This document shows positions 32,516 to 45,048 of a stretch of 64,000 nucleotides of DNA, piece after piece. A model generated the notes under the pieces. The model searched no databases and was not told where the DNA came from. It worked only from the letters and a program-made list of their open reading frames with translations. The stretch is from NCBI GenBank assembly GCA_021399435.1, contig JAJTUP010000024.1, positions 434,001 to 498,000 of the forward strand, read 5' to 3'. A program made the translations under genes and the position numbers. Origin of the DNA: Diaporthe sp. PMI_573. Lineage: Eukaryota > Ascomycota > Sordariomycetes > Diaporthales > Diaporthaceae. Each line of letters opens with the position of its first letter. Within the stretch, counting starts at the first letter, position 1.

Positions 32516-33658
32516 CGTTACGAGTGTGCGTGACCTGTGGCCTGAGGGTCTTGTTTTTGCTCGAGGCGGAGAGGTCCGCTCGGTGTGATGACGCGAGGTC
32601 ACGTTGGAAAGAAGTCGTCTAGGAGCAGCAGGGGGGTATAGGTTGCACAAGGAGTCCAAGGTGGGCAAGGCTGTAAGCTTGGGGAAACCGCGGGGTAGCT
32701 TCCATGGAGCTCAACCGCCAACACTTATCGATAAGGCGAGCGCGTCGTGAGGCGCGTGGTTCACCTTGTCATTCTGAGAGCAGTTCTTCTGTCCGGAAGT
32801 CCACTGGAGTATTAGCTTGGGAGTGGGATGCAAGGACCAAATCCCACGGATCTTGAAAAGCGGCTGTGATGGGGCTTGATAGCACCTAGAATACCAACCT
32901 GTCCGCTGTTTATTGCCACAACATCTCGCACTGGACTGTTCTGACTTCATTTTGACGATGCTTGATTGTATGTTCATATCCTCGAGACAGTATATGGATA
33001 CGGCGTAATATACATAGACCCTCGTTCTGTGCATGAGACCGAGAGCCCCCGCGTCGTGTCCGTCTCGTATGCTATGCGGGCAGGGCCACCTTCAACTTGA
33101 CAGGTGCTGTTGGGATCAGAACCACTCCATGGTCAAGGACCAGGAGACGTTGCCAGGTCGCCCCATGCCATTTCGTCCTATACCCTCCATGTCATTGTTC
33201 GAGTCTAAGCAAGTATCTCCCGAGAAGAAACTCCATTAACACCCCCCCCCTCGCGCGCTGCCCCGGCGCGCTACTCCGGCCTGTCGAATTTCACTGATGT
33301 TCCGCACGAAGCATGCTTCACGAAAAAAGTGCGGAAGAGCGAGCCAAAAGGGCGACAAAATGTGCTGCAGTAACGTGTCTCATGATGAGGTATCATCGCA
33401 GTCCCATCCCGTAAATGCTTCGAAGGAGCGTTGGATTGCATTTACCAACGCGGGAATCAAATAAAACAAAATGAAATCGGTCCAAGGTCCCGCAAATTGG
33501 ATTATGAACATGCAGGTGGGGCAGTTACAAGGGCGCAGTGCGCAACACGCTTTCGATGCCGGAGCGATGTGTTAGAGCAAGTGAAGCGATGGTCATATGA
33601 AGACCGGGTGTCGGTACAGGTATGAAGTTGTGCTGGGCTTGATACAGATTGTAAATCG
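32516..33658. other. intergenic, no gene seen
   Basis: About 1.1 kb between two minus-strand genes. Contains a C10 run near 33240-33250; the ORFs seen are short and unsupported. Confidence 0.45.
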
Positions 33659-35739
33659 TCACCAGTCTGAGTGGTCTTCACCAAGTTCGTCCGAGTATTT
33701 GGGCACGCGTTCGAGCTGACCCAGAAGTGCATCCAGTTTGGCCCAGTTGACATCACTCTCGGCGAATTTGCGATGCTTCCTCGTGACAATGTGCTAATGC
33801 TTTGGTCAGTATTATGCTGAATGGGAGATCGGACCTAGACTCACCTCGTCGAAATCGGCAAACTTGTCCTGGCAGTTCTCACAGTACCCAGGCTTCAGAT
33901 CGCGCTTCTTGGGCTTGGTGGCGGGAGCGCTCAGGGTTCTCTTGTGCTCCTTTGAGCGCTCCTCGATCTGGGCCAGCTTGCGGGAGCTGACGCCGAGACT
34001 TGCCGAACGTTGGTTGTTGCTCGTGTCAAGACTCATCTCGGCCAGGCGGCGAGAGCTCATGTCCTGTGAGGTAGGGTTGGCAGACGGCGCGTTGCTCTTC
34101 TCGAGGACCTGGCGCTGGAGACCGTAGAGCTCCTTACTGGTTCCCGCCTTGGCTCCGAGGATACCAGTCGCGGACGAGATCATCTGAGATCGGATCGCAG
34201 ATGTGATGTTAGACTTCTGTACACCAGATGCGACCGGCTCACCGGCGAGGAGACGGGCAGAGCGGGCCCGACTGGTGAAGGCCTGAGGCTTGTGGAAATC
34301 GATGGTTGGGGGATTGGCGGCTTTGGCGAGGTCAAACACGTCAGGGACTCGCGAGGTGGATCGGATGTTGTGCCCATCCTCCATCTCTGTGAGAGTGCGT
34401 TTCGGCACGGCAGACTTAGCACTCGCGGCAGGGGCCGGCTTCTGGGTAGGAGCAGCATCGTTGGCAGCTCTCTCCTGGCGTTCCTTCTCCCTTGCGGCCT
34501 TCTCGGCCTGGCGTTTCCGCTCACCACTCAACTCGTCATCCTCCACGAAGGGGCACCGGCCATGTTGGGTTGACCGGAACTGTGGCCAATCCCCGTCCTT
34601 CTTATCGGCAACCTTGGCGTACTCTCTGACCATGATAGGCTTCTGCTTCTCCTCAATGTCATAGACATAGATGTAGGGCCCTTTGAAAAAGATGAGCTCT
34701 TTTGTTGCTACTGTTGGGTCTCTGTCAGAGGGACCACTAGTTCGTTCCTTGTTAAGGAGCTGTGCGAGGTTGGCCTCCTCGGCCTTGGGAGCAGCGGCGG
34801 TTCCAAAAGGGTCCGGGTCATTCAACATCTCCAGGATCTTGACCAGCTTGGTGAATGCCCAGATCTTCTTATCCATCTCCCGAGCTCGTACCAATATGTC
34901 CGTCTTCCGAGGGGCTGTTGGCTGCCGAAGAAGGTTGTCCTCGACGGGAGCAGGTGCCGGCAGCTTCCGACCTGCGCTCTCGAACAGCCTCCTCCTCACA
35001 TCCTTGGTACCTGTGTCGCGGCTGAGCAGAGACGGATCAATAGTCCGAGGCATATCATACTGCCCGCGTCGATCATTATCTTGGTCTGTGGTGTGGTTGG
35101 TGGCGTTGGGGCCAGGAGCCTTTTTTGCAGGTGGAATTGGACGCGTGGTAATCACATGGGTGATATCTTTGGAGAAGAACTTCTCCTCTCGCTGTTAAGG
35201 CGGTGTTAGTATTTGCACTCTGGTGTTGGTTGGACGCGTGTTGCACTCACAGCACCCCAGTGGGCCAACTGCTTGACGATCTTGGACCTCTGGTCATTGG
35301 GGACGCTCTCGAAGTAGAAGACGAAGCCGGGAAAGTTGCGGCGCTGAGCCTCTTTCCACTGGTGAACTCGGGCCCTCTCCTCCTCCCGCTGGGACTTGGA
35401 GCCCCTCTCGTGGGAGGTCTTCTCATCCTTGTGTAGCCTGGTGGGGTCCCGGCGGACGACCTTAACCTGCCTGACGGGAGACCTTGCGGGCTTCTCGGTG
35501 CCGTCGTTCAACATCTGCTTCTTTGCCGGAGGTGGCTGTCCATAAGGCTCCTCCCTCTGCAGGCTGGCATATGCTCTCTTCTGCTGTCTCTGCTTGCTCA
35601 GGGCGGCGGCAAGGGCCGAGTTCCGGATGGGCGAGTTGGCGACATTCGGGTTGGAGGACAGAGGGATCCGGCTGGTGGAGGTGGACATGATGGAGGGATA
35701 GGGGGGGATGGGCGAGGGTGGTATTGATACAGCTGCCAT
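33659..35739 (-). CDS. dbf4: Dbf4-type regulatory subunit of Cdc7 kinase
   Basis: Three exons (35739-35251, 35191-33845, 33793-33659, all phase 0) give 656 aa. The order fits Dbf4/Dfp1/NimO. A BRCT-like motif N spans the first intron (GFVFYFESVPND ... KDITHVITTRP, about 128-180). Motif M follows at about 333-355 (FFKGPYIYVYDIEEKQKPIMVREY is its core area). Motif C is a CCHH zinc finger formed across the second intron: C600 and C603 in YCENC, H613 and H619 in exon 3. Dbf4 activates Cdc7 to fire replication origins in the nucleus. Two ATGs are possible (35739 or MSTSTSR at 35688). Middle regions are Lys/Ser/Ala-rich and disordered. Confidence 0.93.
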
Positions 35740-38070
35740 GTAAGGATGGTGTTCTATGTCAACATGCTATTTGCGGGGGGGTCGTGGAGTCGCGTCGAAA
35801 GAGTGCTCCTGCGAGAGAAGGAGGCTTTGCTGGCTAGTGGGACGGTGGGTATATGGCCGCAGCAGCCGGTGAAGTGGCAGGTGGGTGCAGGTGTGACGCA
35901 GCGTGATGGCTGGCCTCGACAGCACGCGTCTCAATGGGCTTTGTTTGGTGGGATGGAGCTTGTTGAAGACGCGGGCAGAAGAGGAAGAGGAGCAGTCAAT
36001 TGGGCCGGCAAGACGGTCAGACGACGACTCTGACAAGGCACCAAGATGTGTGTGTCTTGCACGGCTGGAAAAGGAGGGGAAATGGGGAGTGGACGTGGGC
36101 GTGTCGTCGTGCGGGCTGTCGATGGTGGTGCACAGCTTCCCAAGGTTAAGCTTAAGGTTGCTCTCAGACAGGCTCGGATTGATTGACTCTCTCCTCACGC
36201 ACGCTCACACAACGCAAGCGAAACACACGCCTGGGAAAATCGCGGTGCTGGGACCGGGACTAAGCGACAGGGATCCCGGGTTGTCTTGCCAAGGAAGGCG
36301 CTCGAGCGGACACAACAAATACACGCACAGGCCTTGGGCCCCACTAAAGCAGTAGGAGCAGCAACGGGCAACCCTACTTGGCCTGGTCGTGGTGCACAGC
36401 AGGTACAGCCGAGCCGGCCTGAGCTTGGCAGCTCCTTCTCCCGTCATTTCAACGTCGCCCATCGCCCGTCTCTCATCTCGGCCGCATTCGCAACAATCAC
36501 AACCGGGACGACGATGAATTCCTCTGCTGACTGAACATATAAACGTGCCCTCGCCCGCCTGGGCAACATGAGGAAAACATGTTTTTCATTCTCCCCCAGG
36601 CTTCCAGGGGCAACAAGATAGCACCGTGCCTCGACGTCTGGTCGCCGTAACCAACAATAGCATTGATGCAGGCTCCCTTTCTCGAGTCCACTTGCAGACC
36701 AACAATGACTGCTGCATGCCCTATTTGGTACGGCCTGGGCACATTCAAACCTTATCATCCGGTCTTGTGCATTATACTGGGGATTATGTACGTGGCAATG
36801 CGACTTGTCTGACGCAGATTCTTGCATTGCAAAGCTCAGATTCCCCGGGGGTTTGATCTCGCTGGTTGCATGCATAAATTGACACAATTCAAATATTGTG
36901 CCCAATATGTATGTCTCGCACAGAGCTGTCCGCTCCATCCATTGCTGTCATGGCAGGCCTGGCACCGCCCACCTGATTCCGTTGCCAGACCTCACTATCA
37001 CCATGGAGAAATACGGATCGATCACCTAAAGACCTAGGAATTCCTAATCCTGCTGTTTCAAACAATAACCGAATAAACACGGCCGCAGGGAGACCAGATC
37101 GATGACTCCAGGGTGCCTATCGTACAAATTCCAAAGTGGAAGCGTAGAGCCTGGAACCACCTCCTCGCATCAATGTGGCTGGTCAGAGAGTGGCGAGCTT
37201 GCGAAAGAATCGAACCAGCACCGGACCTTATATGTAATTGATGGCCTCCAAATGTTGAACACCCTGTCGATTAATGGATCTGGCCCAGGGAGTCCTGATA
37301 TGAGACATGGTCTTAACGAAAATAGTCAAGGGTGGCTCGGGGAAAAGTTGAGACATCACCCCCCACGACCGCCACTTTCAGAATTGTCATTTGGCTGCAG
37401 TGATTGGCATTCTAAAAATTGGTTGTGTCAACGGCCAAACCTCACCAATTGCGAAGCTGAAAGCTACCTTAGTCGAGCAGTATGCAATAGAAGATGTGAG
37501 GCTGCCAAGATCATGTTGCAATTTCCTGATATAATTGAGTCTGAGATGTGCCACAGAGATGAAACATGACAAGATGGAAATGAAGATGTATACCAATTCG
37601 CACTTGAGGCCTAGTCCGGACAGAATGTGCTCGTGGAATGTCCATGTCGGGTTGGCAAACCTGCATCGTATCCACCTACTCCTCAGTCTACCAGACCATG
37701 TTGTTGATGGACTTCTCTACTGCAGAGCGCCAAATCTCAACTCAAGATTGAGCTGTGGCTGAACAACAAAGGGGGCACTGTGTTGATCATCTGTTCACTT
37801 ACATAGAAGGATTACACGGCCCATCTACCGGTTACTTTGGATGTGGTTGTCGAAATGTTCAAGCAGACAGGCCAGATCGGGGCGGGCGGGACCAGGGTCC
37901 TGCCCTTTGCGGAAACGGCCGAACCCCCCTGCACGCCAATGACGCCGCTCGCATTTCCCAGCTCTTTCCCTTCCGCGACGACGATCGATCGTACCACAAC
38001 TTTTTTTCCTTCCTGCGGTGGTCGAGATGCCAGCCTGCGGCCAAGACACCCGGGCCAGTCAACAATTACC
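35740..38070. other. 2.3-kb divergent promoter region, no gene seen
   Basis: It separates DBF4 (minus) from the ICP55-type gene (plus). Several ORFs of up to 180 codons overlap one another on both strands without recognisable domains. It probably holds two long 5' UTRs and promoters. Confidence 0.4.
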
Positions 38071-39720
38071 ATGAGGATGCGAATACCGCCGGCCAGCTCT
38101 CTGGCTGGGCCGTGCCTTGCCCGCTGCTCCCGGCCTGGAACTCTGCCCTTATTCATGTCGGGGCAATCACGAGATCGCCTATCACCTTGCACATCGAGAG
38201 CGTCGAGGAGCTATGCCTCCGTCTCGGCAGCACAATTTCAGTTCGGGCAGCCTGTGCACGAGACACACCCGCACATCCTCAAGCCCGGCGAATGTAAGCA
38301 ACCCACTCGTCCCTACCCCGAGCCTACAATCCCCATCATGATTCCAGGCCTCCAGCTCAAAGCCAGCCCCATAGCAGCAGCCGCAGCCGCAGCCGCATCA
38401 GCATAGTAACCCGTCCTTCCTCCAGTAACGCCCGGCATCACGGCCCAAGAGTACTTCGACCGCCGCGCCCGCCTGGCCCAGAAGCTCCCCAGGGATGGCA
38501 TCGCAGTCCTCCGCGCCGCAGACATGAAGTGGCGCTCCGGCGCCGTCTTCTACCCCTTCCGCCAGGAGTCCAACTTCCACTACCTCACGGGGTTCAACGA
38601 GCCCGAGGCCACGGCCGTGATCCAGAAGACGGGCGACAACCTAGGCGACTACACCTTCCACCTCTTCGCGAGACCGAAAGACCCGGCCGCGGAGCAGTGG
38701 TCGGGCCCCTGGAGCGGGCTGCAGGCCGCCGAGGACGTCTTCAACGCCGACCGCACGGGGGACATCAAGAAGCTCGACAGGCACCTCGGGCCATTGCTGG
38801 CAGGCGCAAGCCGGATCTACACGGACATCGAGGTCCGCACGCCCGACGGCCGGCTGACCCCCTTCGGCGACGCGGTGTTCCAGGCGACGGACCACAAGGT
38901 CGGCATCGACCGCCTCCAGCCGCTCGCGAACCAGCTGCGCGTGGTGAAGTCCCCCGCGGAGGTGGCAAACATGCGGCACGCGGGCCGCGTCTCGGGCCGC
39001 GCAATCACAGACGCCATGCGGAGGCCCTGGGCGCGCGAGCGGGACCTGCAGGCCTTCCTGGAGCACGGGTTCGCGGCCGAGGGGTGCGGGGGCCCCGCGT
39101 ACGTCCCCGTCGTGGCCGGTGGCAGCCGCGCCAACATGATCCACTACGTCCTCAACGACGCGGCGCTCGACGACGACCCGTCGCAGATGGTCCTCGTCGA
39201 CGCGGGCGCAGAGTACGGCACCTACGTCGCAGACATAACGCGCACGTGGCCCGTGTCGGGGAAATTCACACCCGCACAGCGAGACCTATACGAGGCGGTG
39301 CTGCGCGTCCAGCGCGCGGGCGTGGCGCTCTGCCGGGCCGACAGCGGGCTGACTCTGGACGGCGTTCACAGGGCGACGGAGAAGGCCCTGCGGGCCGAGC
39401 TGGCGGACCTCGGGTTCGACGTCGGCGCCAACGGGTCCGGCCGCCTCGAGACGCTCTTCCCCCACCACGTCGGCCACTACGTCGGGCTCGACGTCCACGA
39501 CTGCCCCGGGTACGGGCGCAACGTGCCCCTGCGCGCGGGACACTGCGTCACCGTCGAGCCGGGCGTCTACGTCCCCGCCGACGACGACCGGTGGCCGGTG
39601 CACTTCCGCGGCATGGGCGTGCGCATAGAGGACAGTGTGTGCGTCGACGAGACGGGCCCTATCGTGCTCACTACCGAGGCGGTCAAGGAGGTGGCTGACA
39701 TCGAGGCCTTGAGGGATTGA
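38071..39720 (+). CDS. icp55: mitochondrial Xaa-Pro-type aminopeptidase, ICP55-like
   Basis: Two exons (38071-38293 and 38426-39720) join in phase to 505 aa. Residues 1-50 form an Arg/Ser-rich presequence. The junction creates PGELTPGI, and the family's QPVHETHPH segment precedes it. The N-terminal aminopeptidase-P domain contains RDGIAVLRA and ESNFHYLTGF. The pita-bread metallopeptidase domain follows, with metal ligands visible at D333 and D344 (VDAGAEYGTYVADITRTWP), the HHVGHYVGLDVHD histidines, E452 (VEPGVY) and E476 (GVRIED). Yeast Icp55 removes one residue from imported proteins after MPP cleavage, stabilising them in the matrix. GC content is high in exon 2. It converges on the bHLH gene. 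Confidence 0.92.
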
Positions 39721-40553
39721 GATGGTCTTCGTCCTTGAGGCGATTTTGTACATACATCCATACACTGAGGGTACACCTCCTCCTCCGCGGTGGGAGGCTG
39801 CATTTCAGGGGGGCCAGGCACAGTGAAGAATTGCATGGCGTCTCATCTCATCTCCCCCAAGCCGGACACAATCATAAACAGAAAAAAGAGTCCAATATAT
39901 TGAGACGTGATTTTCCTCATGCCTTTTGAAATGCCATCACGTGCAGGGTCTCCGCCCGATACTACCATTTTCCGTGATCTCCACCACCTACCTATTTACC
40001 CACTCCTCCTCTCCAACGAGTTCACAAACTTTCAAAATGCCAAGTTCTATGATGCCGCCGGCACTGCCCAAAACCGCGGGCAGGCTTATAACAGTGTTCA
40101 AAGAAACAAAAGAGTATAGAGAGATAATATATACAGACAGGCAAATCATGACTTCGTTCCGTCAGATGCCGTCGTCCCACTTGCTCGCGCATGCTTTTGC
40201 TTGCTTGCTTGCTTTCGTAACAGAATAGAGGAGAGTCTATGAGCGAGAGGTATTTTTGTCCGTTCTGCGCTTTCTTTTCGCGGTGCCGGTGGAGGGAACA
40301 AAAGCCAAGAAAGCAAACAAAAGCAAAAGATTATTTTTATATCATTTCAAAGAGCCGGCCGGCCGCAAAATCAGTCAGCCCAGACCCTCCTGTCCACCCC
40401 GCTTATTCCTATCCTCGACCCCTCCGGCCGCGTGCGAACCAAATCAGTGTGACAACGCCGGTGGCTATGTTTTCATATCAGCGGAGATAGGTAGATAGCC
40501 GCATGCAGATTTCCTTCGTTCTTTCTCGATTCCTTTCTCCGGTATGGCGCCAC
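39721..40553. other. intergenic 3'-3' gap, no gene seen
   Basis: 833 nt between convergent genes; presumably 3' UTRs. No supported ORF. Confidence 0.5.
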
Positions 40554-42553
40554 CTAACAGAAGGCGCGTGGGTCGAAGAGCGTCCTGCTGTAGTTGGGCA
40601 TCTGGAAGGACGGGCGCGCTGTCTGGCTGAGGAGCTGCTCGAAGGCGGCGAGCCGGCGCGACAGCTGCTGATGTTGCACCATGATGGCCCTGTTCTTCTT
40701 CTCCAGATAGCTGATGTACTCCGTCGCTTTGGTGAGGACCGTGCCCTATGGGTGTCGTTAGTCTCTTTGCTTTGATGATACCCCTTTTTGGCGATTTCTA
40801 TTTTCCCGCCTCGATTGCTTTGCGGTCTCCTAGATTCTGCACAACTCACCTTGCTAACTTTCGGCCTAGCCGGCCCGTTGGCCTCGTCGCCCTCGTCGAC
40901 AACGCCCTCCTGGATCGTCCGTAACGCGGGTACCGCGTCCCGCAACTCCGAGATCCTGTCCTTGAGGTTCGTCCGGTACTTGCGCTCGATATCGTTGTGC
41001 GCGGTCCGGTCACCGAGCTTGCCCTTACCCTTGTCCCCAATCGAGTCCTTGTCCTTCCCTTTGCCTTTCTCTTCGCCACCGCCGCTCTTTTCGGTGTCCT
41101 CGCGCGAGAATTGTTTCTGCGGCGGTTTCGCGACGGCGGGCGTCTCGGGCCGGAGCAGCGGCGCGTCGTCGGTGATCTGCCCGAACCCTAAGCTTCCCAT
41201 TCCGTTGCCTAGCGCTCCTAGCCCACCCATCCCGCCCATCCCGCCCATCCCGCCGAGACTCAGACCCGAGCCCAGTGTCGCGTGTAGCCCGCTACCCGAT
41301 ACGTAGCCCCTATTTCCTCCACCTCCCATCCCGAACTGTCCGGAACCCAGACCTCCCATGATGGGCCCGGTATTCATGGCTATGGCTATGAGCCGCCGTT
41401 GCTCGTCCTCGTTAAGCTGCTGGGGGTTCTGCGTGCTTATCAGAGAGTCTAATCGCAGGCCCGGCTGAGGCTTCTCCCAGCTCAATGGCGTCGAGTACAG
41501 TCCCTCGCGGGGTGGCACCTCGGAGGGGGGCATCGTGTCGATATTGGACATCTGGTCGGCGAGGTTCATCGTCGAGAAATCCTCGGTCGTCATGTCGCCT
41601 TCCTCGGACAAAGCGTAGTCCAGCGCGCTATCGTCAAACATGTCCTCTGGCCGCATCTGTCTCCGCCGGGGATTGCTCGGCCCTGGCTGTGCAGACCCCA
41701 TGCTTGATTGTTGGCGGTGCCGTGCCTGTTGTTGTTGTTGTTGCTCGACTGATCGCATGGATGGTATGGATGACGGATCGGTCTGCGCGTGTTGCATCTT
41801 GGGTCTTTATATCAACACGTGTCAGTCACGCCACACCACGACGGCTCTGCCCGGTGTGCGCCGGGAAAGAGCGGCTATGTGTCTTACACATCGGCGGGAA
41901 GGTCGGTCACCTTGATGCTTGTCCATTCCCACCGGTGGCTCGAGGAGGAGCTTACCGCTGCTGTTGCTGCTGCTGCTGTTGCTGCTGTTGGCCCTCCTTT
42001 CCTTTCTGGTGGCTCAGGTCCGAGCCGCCAGTCTCCCCTGCACCCTCCTCATTGTCGAACTGTATCCAGTAGTCGACATTGTCGAAAGGCGTGGACTCGG
42101 TGCTCAGCTTCGTTCTTTTGCGTTCATGGCCAGCCTTTGGCTTTGGTGCCCGGGGCGGCAGAATTACTCTAGAACTCTGTCCCAGCATCTGCTGGCGTTG
42201 CTGTGCCCTGTTGGGCTGATTCGACGCCTGCCCGAAGGCGTCGAAGTTAAGGCTGCCTGGAGCAGTCGATGGGGAGCCGAGGCCAGAGTCGGACGGCAGG
42301 CCGGCGATATCCCAGAAGCTTTGCGCCGAGTTGTTGGCTGCCGTCTGGTTGAAGCGGCGCTGCTGTTGGCTTTCAAGGTCGTCTGTCTGCGGTTGGTCAG
42401 CACCCGTGACGTGCGGCCGAAAAGGCATGTGTCTCCCGAGGGCGGCGATCATGGTCAAGGAGGGGTCGGGAGGGGAAGTGGACGGTTGGTTGACCTTACT
42501 TGGCCATTTGGCTCGAGGAAGTACTCGATGTGTCTGAGGAGGTTGGGGTCCAT
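40554..42553 (-). CDS. SREBP-type bHLH transcription factor without membrane segments
   Basis: Four exons (42553-42500, 42386-41956, 41804-40850, 40745-40554) join in phase to 543 aa. The N-terminus (MDPNLLRHIEYFLEPNG) is short and acidic-amphipathic. A poly-Gln run (about 148-160) ends exon 2, and more Gln follows in exon 3. A Gly/Met-rich repeat stretch (GGMGGMGG) lies in the middle. The bHLH starts at about residue 430 (AHNDIERKYRTNL). Tyr438 replaces the usual Arg in the basic region, the hallmark of SREBP-type factors that read sterol-regulatory elements. The loop is long and spans the third intron. Helix 2 and a leucine-zipper-like stretch (TEYISYLEKKNRAI) complete it. No transmembrane helix is present, so it should be a soluble nuclear factor. 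Confidence 0.9.
41953..41995 (-). repeat. CAG/CAA repeat coding poly-Gln
   Basis: CAG/CAA-type array at the end of exon 2 of the bHLH gene, coding about 12 glutamines. It directly abuts the donor site, so repeat-length changes would alter the exon end. Confidence 0.9.
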
Positions 42554-43320
42554 GATTATTCGTCGCCGTGCATGGCACGCAGGTCAGGGACCTGGGGGGT
42601 GGAATCGTATGATTTTTGGATGTGATGAGACGCCGAGACAAAAGTAGGTGCGGGCACGGCGCAAAGGCAGCAAGTCCTAGAAGACTTGGATGCCAGCGAG
42701 CAGGGGGTCGCGGGCAAGTGCTTCTAGTCCAGTCAGTCGATGGGATGTCAGTCGCAAGACAGATTAAGTATGCGATTAAGGGCTGAGAAGCAGAGATGCT
42801 CGTCTCTATGTCATGACTGGGAGCCTGGGATGGATTCAATATGGATGATAGGATTGTTGGGGGCGACCCTGGGCAGGGCAGGGCCGTGACGGTTATCAGA
42901 TGGGAACAGTGCCCGCCACTCGAGAGCAAGTTTTCGCAGGACAGTGCCAGACGGCAGTGCGAAGCGGTGATTGAGTGTATACCGCAGGGGCAGGGCACAG
43001 GGCACAGAGAAACGCTGTGACGAGGGCAACAGGCGAGATGGGGCCAGAAGTGAGCAGTCAGGAGACTGATAAGGCGCGTAGTGGTAGTCCGCGGGCGTGT
43101 GGTGAAGGAGAAGGGCGAGAGTGTGACAGCTGAGGGAGGCAGTGATCTGCGTGGGATGCCAAAGTCAATCAACCAGCGCTCGTACGGGGTTTTTTGCTAT
43201 GGCTGCTGCAGGAAGATGGAGACAGGTGTACTGTTACGGTACTGGAATGGCCTGGGCTGGACCGGACTGGGGCTGTACATACATACGAGGGTATCAAGCA
43301 CGAGATTGCAAGCGGTGGGA

Positions 43321-43367
43321 GTGTGAGTGTGAGTGTGAGTGTGGTTGTCAATGTCAATGCCAATGCC
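43321..43367 (+). repeat. GTGTGA and TGTCAA/TGCCAA hexamer repeats
   Basis: Tandem GTGTGA units (43321-43344) followed by TGTCAA/TGCCAA units (43346-43367). Simple-sequence DNA upstream of the bHLH gene. Confidence 0.8.
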
Positions 43368-43754
43368 AAATGCCCCTGTAGTCGGCTACTGCGTCGTATG
43401 CCCGTCGATGGACGAGGATGGCAGGTAGATCCGAGCCTTGATGGCGAGTGGCAGAGGTCGAGAAGGAGGGGCGCACAACAGTTCCGGGGCGACGGATGAT
43501 GCAGTGAGGGCGAGGGTGAGTGGGCGGGTGAGTTAGAGCAGTGTGAATCAGTCTGTTTGAGTCTTGTGTGTGTGAGTGAGAGGTTGGTGAGTGCCTGGCT
43601 GCGTGGGGCTCCGATTGGATTGGATGATTGGTGGTTCCGTGGTTGGGGAGGGACGGCACGGTCAACAGGACGGATGGGCGGATAGAAGCTGTTAGAAGCT
43701 GTCAGGAATGGGCTGATTTGGTGATTGAGTCCTGTGGTACAGTACAGGGAGGCA

Positions 43755-43795
43755 GTGTGCAAGTGAAAGTGCAAGTGCAGGTGCAGGTGCAGTGT
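43755..43795 (+). repeat. GTGCAA/GTGCAG hexamer repeat
   Basis: Imperfect tandem hexamers of the form GTGCAA/GTGCAG/GTGAAA. Confidence 0.75.
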
Positions 43796-44393
43796 GCGAG
43801 TGTAAGTAGGCTACTACCACGATCAATCAGTCGTACGGTAGGGGCAGGAGAAGTGAGAGCCAGTAACTACCCAGCTGCTGGGGGGGGTCCTGTCGCTGCT
43901 GCCGCTGCTGCTCAACAGAACAGAACAGCGGCAGCAGCTGCGAAAAAAGCCAGACAGACCAGACAGACATGTCACGAAATGCGTTCAAAAAACCAGGCGA
44001 TTTTACCATCAGAATCAGACCACTTTTCCGACAGCCTTGCCCCAAAGAGGGGCTACCTGCCTTAGCGAGGGCCACCCAACTGTCGGAGCGGGCCGACGCC
44101 CTATTGGCGAGCCTCGCTGACTGGCAGCTGCTGCTGTGTCTGACATGGGCCCAGAGTTTCCCTAGGCTTGACAGGTGCTTATAGGGGTCGTCCCAGTAAG
44201 TTAGGTCGTGGGACTGTGAGAGGGGGGAAAGGGCCAAGCCAGAACGGGCCACTCAGGCAAGACAGGCAAGCCAGGGTGCTCCTGAGTACTGACAAGCTCC
44301 TTACATAGTAGCCTCTGCGTTTTCCGTCGGTTTGGTTACAGGTGCCATCCCATTGGCCGATTGCACACGATCCCGACTGCACTCCCCCTCCAA

Positions 44394-44423
44394 TTACCAC
44401 TGCCACTGCCACTGCCACTGTCA
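44394..44423 (+). repeat. CACTGC hexamer repeat
   Basis: Four to five tandem CACTGC-type units ending in CACTGTCAC. Confidence 0.75.
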
Positions 44424-45021
44424 CAATCCATCCTCATCCTCATCACAATCCGCCAAGTTTTGCCGGGCCATAAGATCAATCAGAAAGGGGAATTCGGATC
44501 ACCACAAAACACCAATTTGGACTCATTATCCAATTCGGAGTAGGCATCAGTGATGATAATAGATCTTACCACCCATTTTGAGGTTCTCGTGGGAATTGAG
44601 ATGCAAGTTGAGGGGCTTTGGTGATGCTAACGCTTATGCCACGACAGGATTCTATTGACCATCCCGAGCATCCTAACATCCAGTACTCCCGACGGTAGAT
44701 GGCATGGTGTTCAGGCGATCAAACGCAACAAGCTCTGTCTCGACTGCCTTCTCTTCTACCGCTGCCCCAAATTGGCAAGGATCGCCACCAACAATTTGCA
44801 CGTCGACAATCAAAACACCACAGAAATTCCATGTACTGAACTTCTCCAGCCAGGGCCATGGTTCACCTACCTGCGTGGCAGATAAGCACACACGCACACA
44901 CGCTCACGCAGTGCCACGTCGCAACAATACACACAGCAAGACAAAGAGGACAGACAAACGGCCCTCACTGGCAGCTGTCGTGCTCCATCAGGCAGGCAGG
45001 CAGGCAATGCCATGAGTCGTG

Positions 45022-45048
45022 GCTGCTGCTGCTGCTGCTGCTGCTGCT
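45022..45048 (+). repeat. GCT trinucleotide repeat
   Basis: Nine GCT units in an otherwise unannotated stretch. Confidence 0.9.

Noticed and set aside
33241..33250. C10 run as possible telomere-like or structured element
   Set aside because: A lone homopolymer without repeats around it; may also be an assembly-sensitive spot.
37755..38406. Overlapping plus-strand ORFs before the ICP55-type ATG
   Set aside because: One is the open upstream extension of exon 1, the other a shadow; MRMRIPP at 38071 gives a proper presequence.
38529..39698. 389-codon ORF in another frame over the ICP55-type gene
   Set aside because: Arg/Gly-rich shadow of a GC-rich true coding exon; no domain of its own.
41952..43172. 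406-codon open frame that would extend the bHLH protein upstream
   Set aside because: The MDPNLLRHIEYFLEP exon with a GTAAGG donor joins in phase to 42386; the open upstream sequence lacks conserved features.
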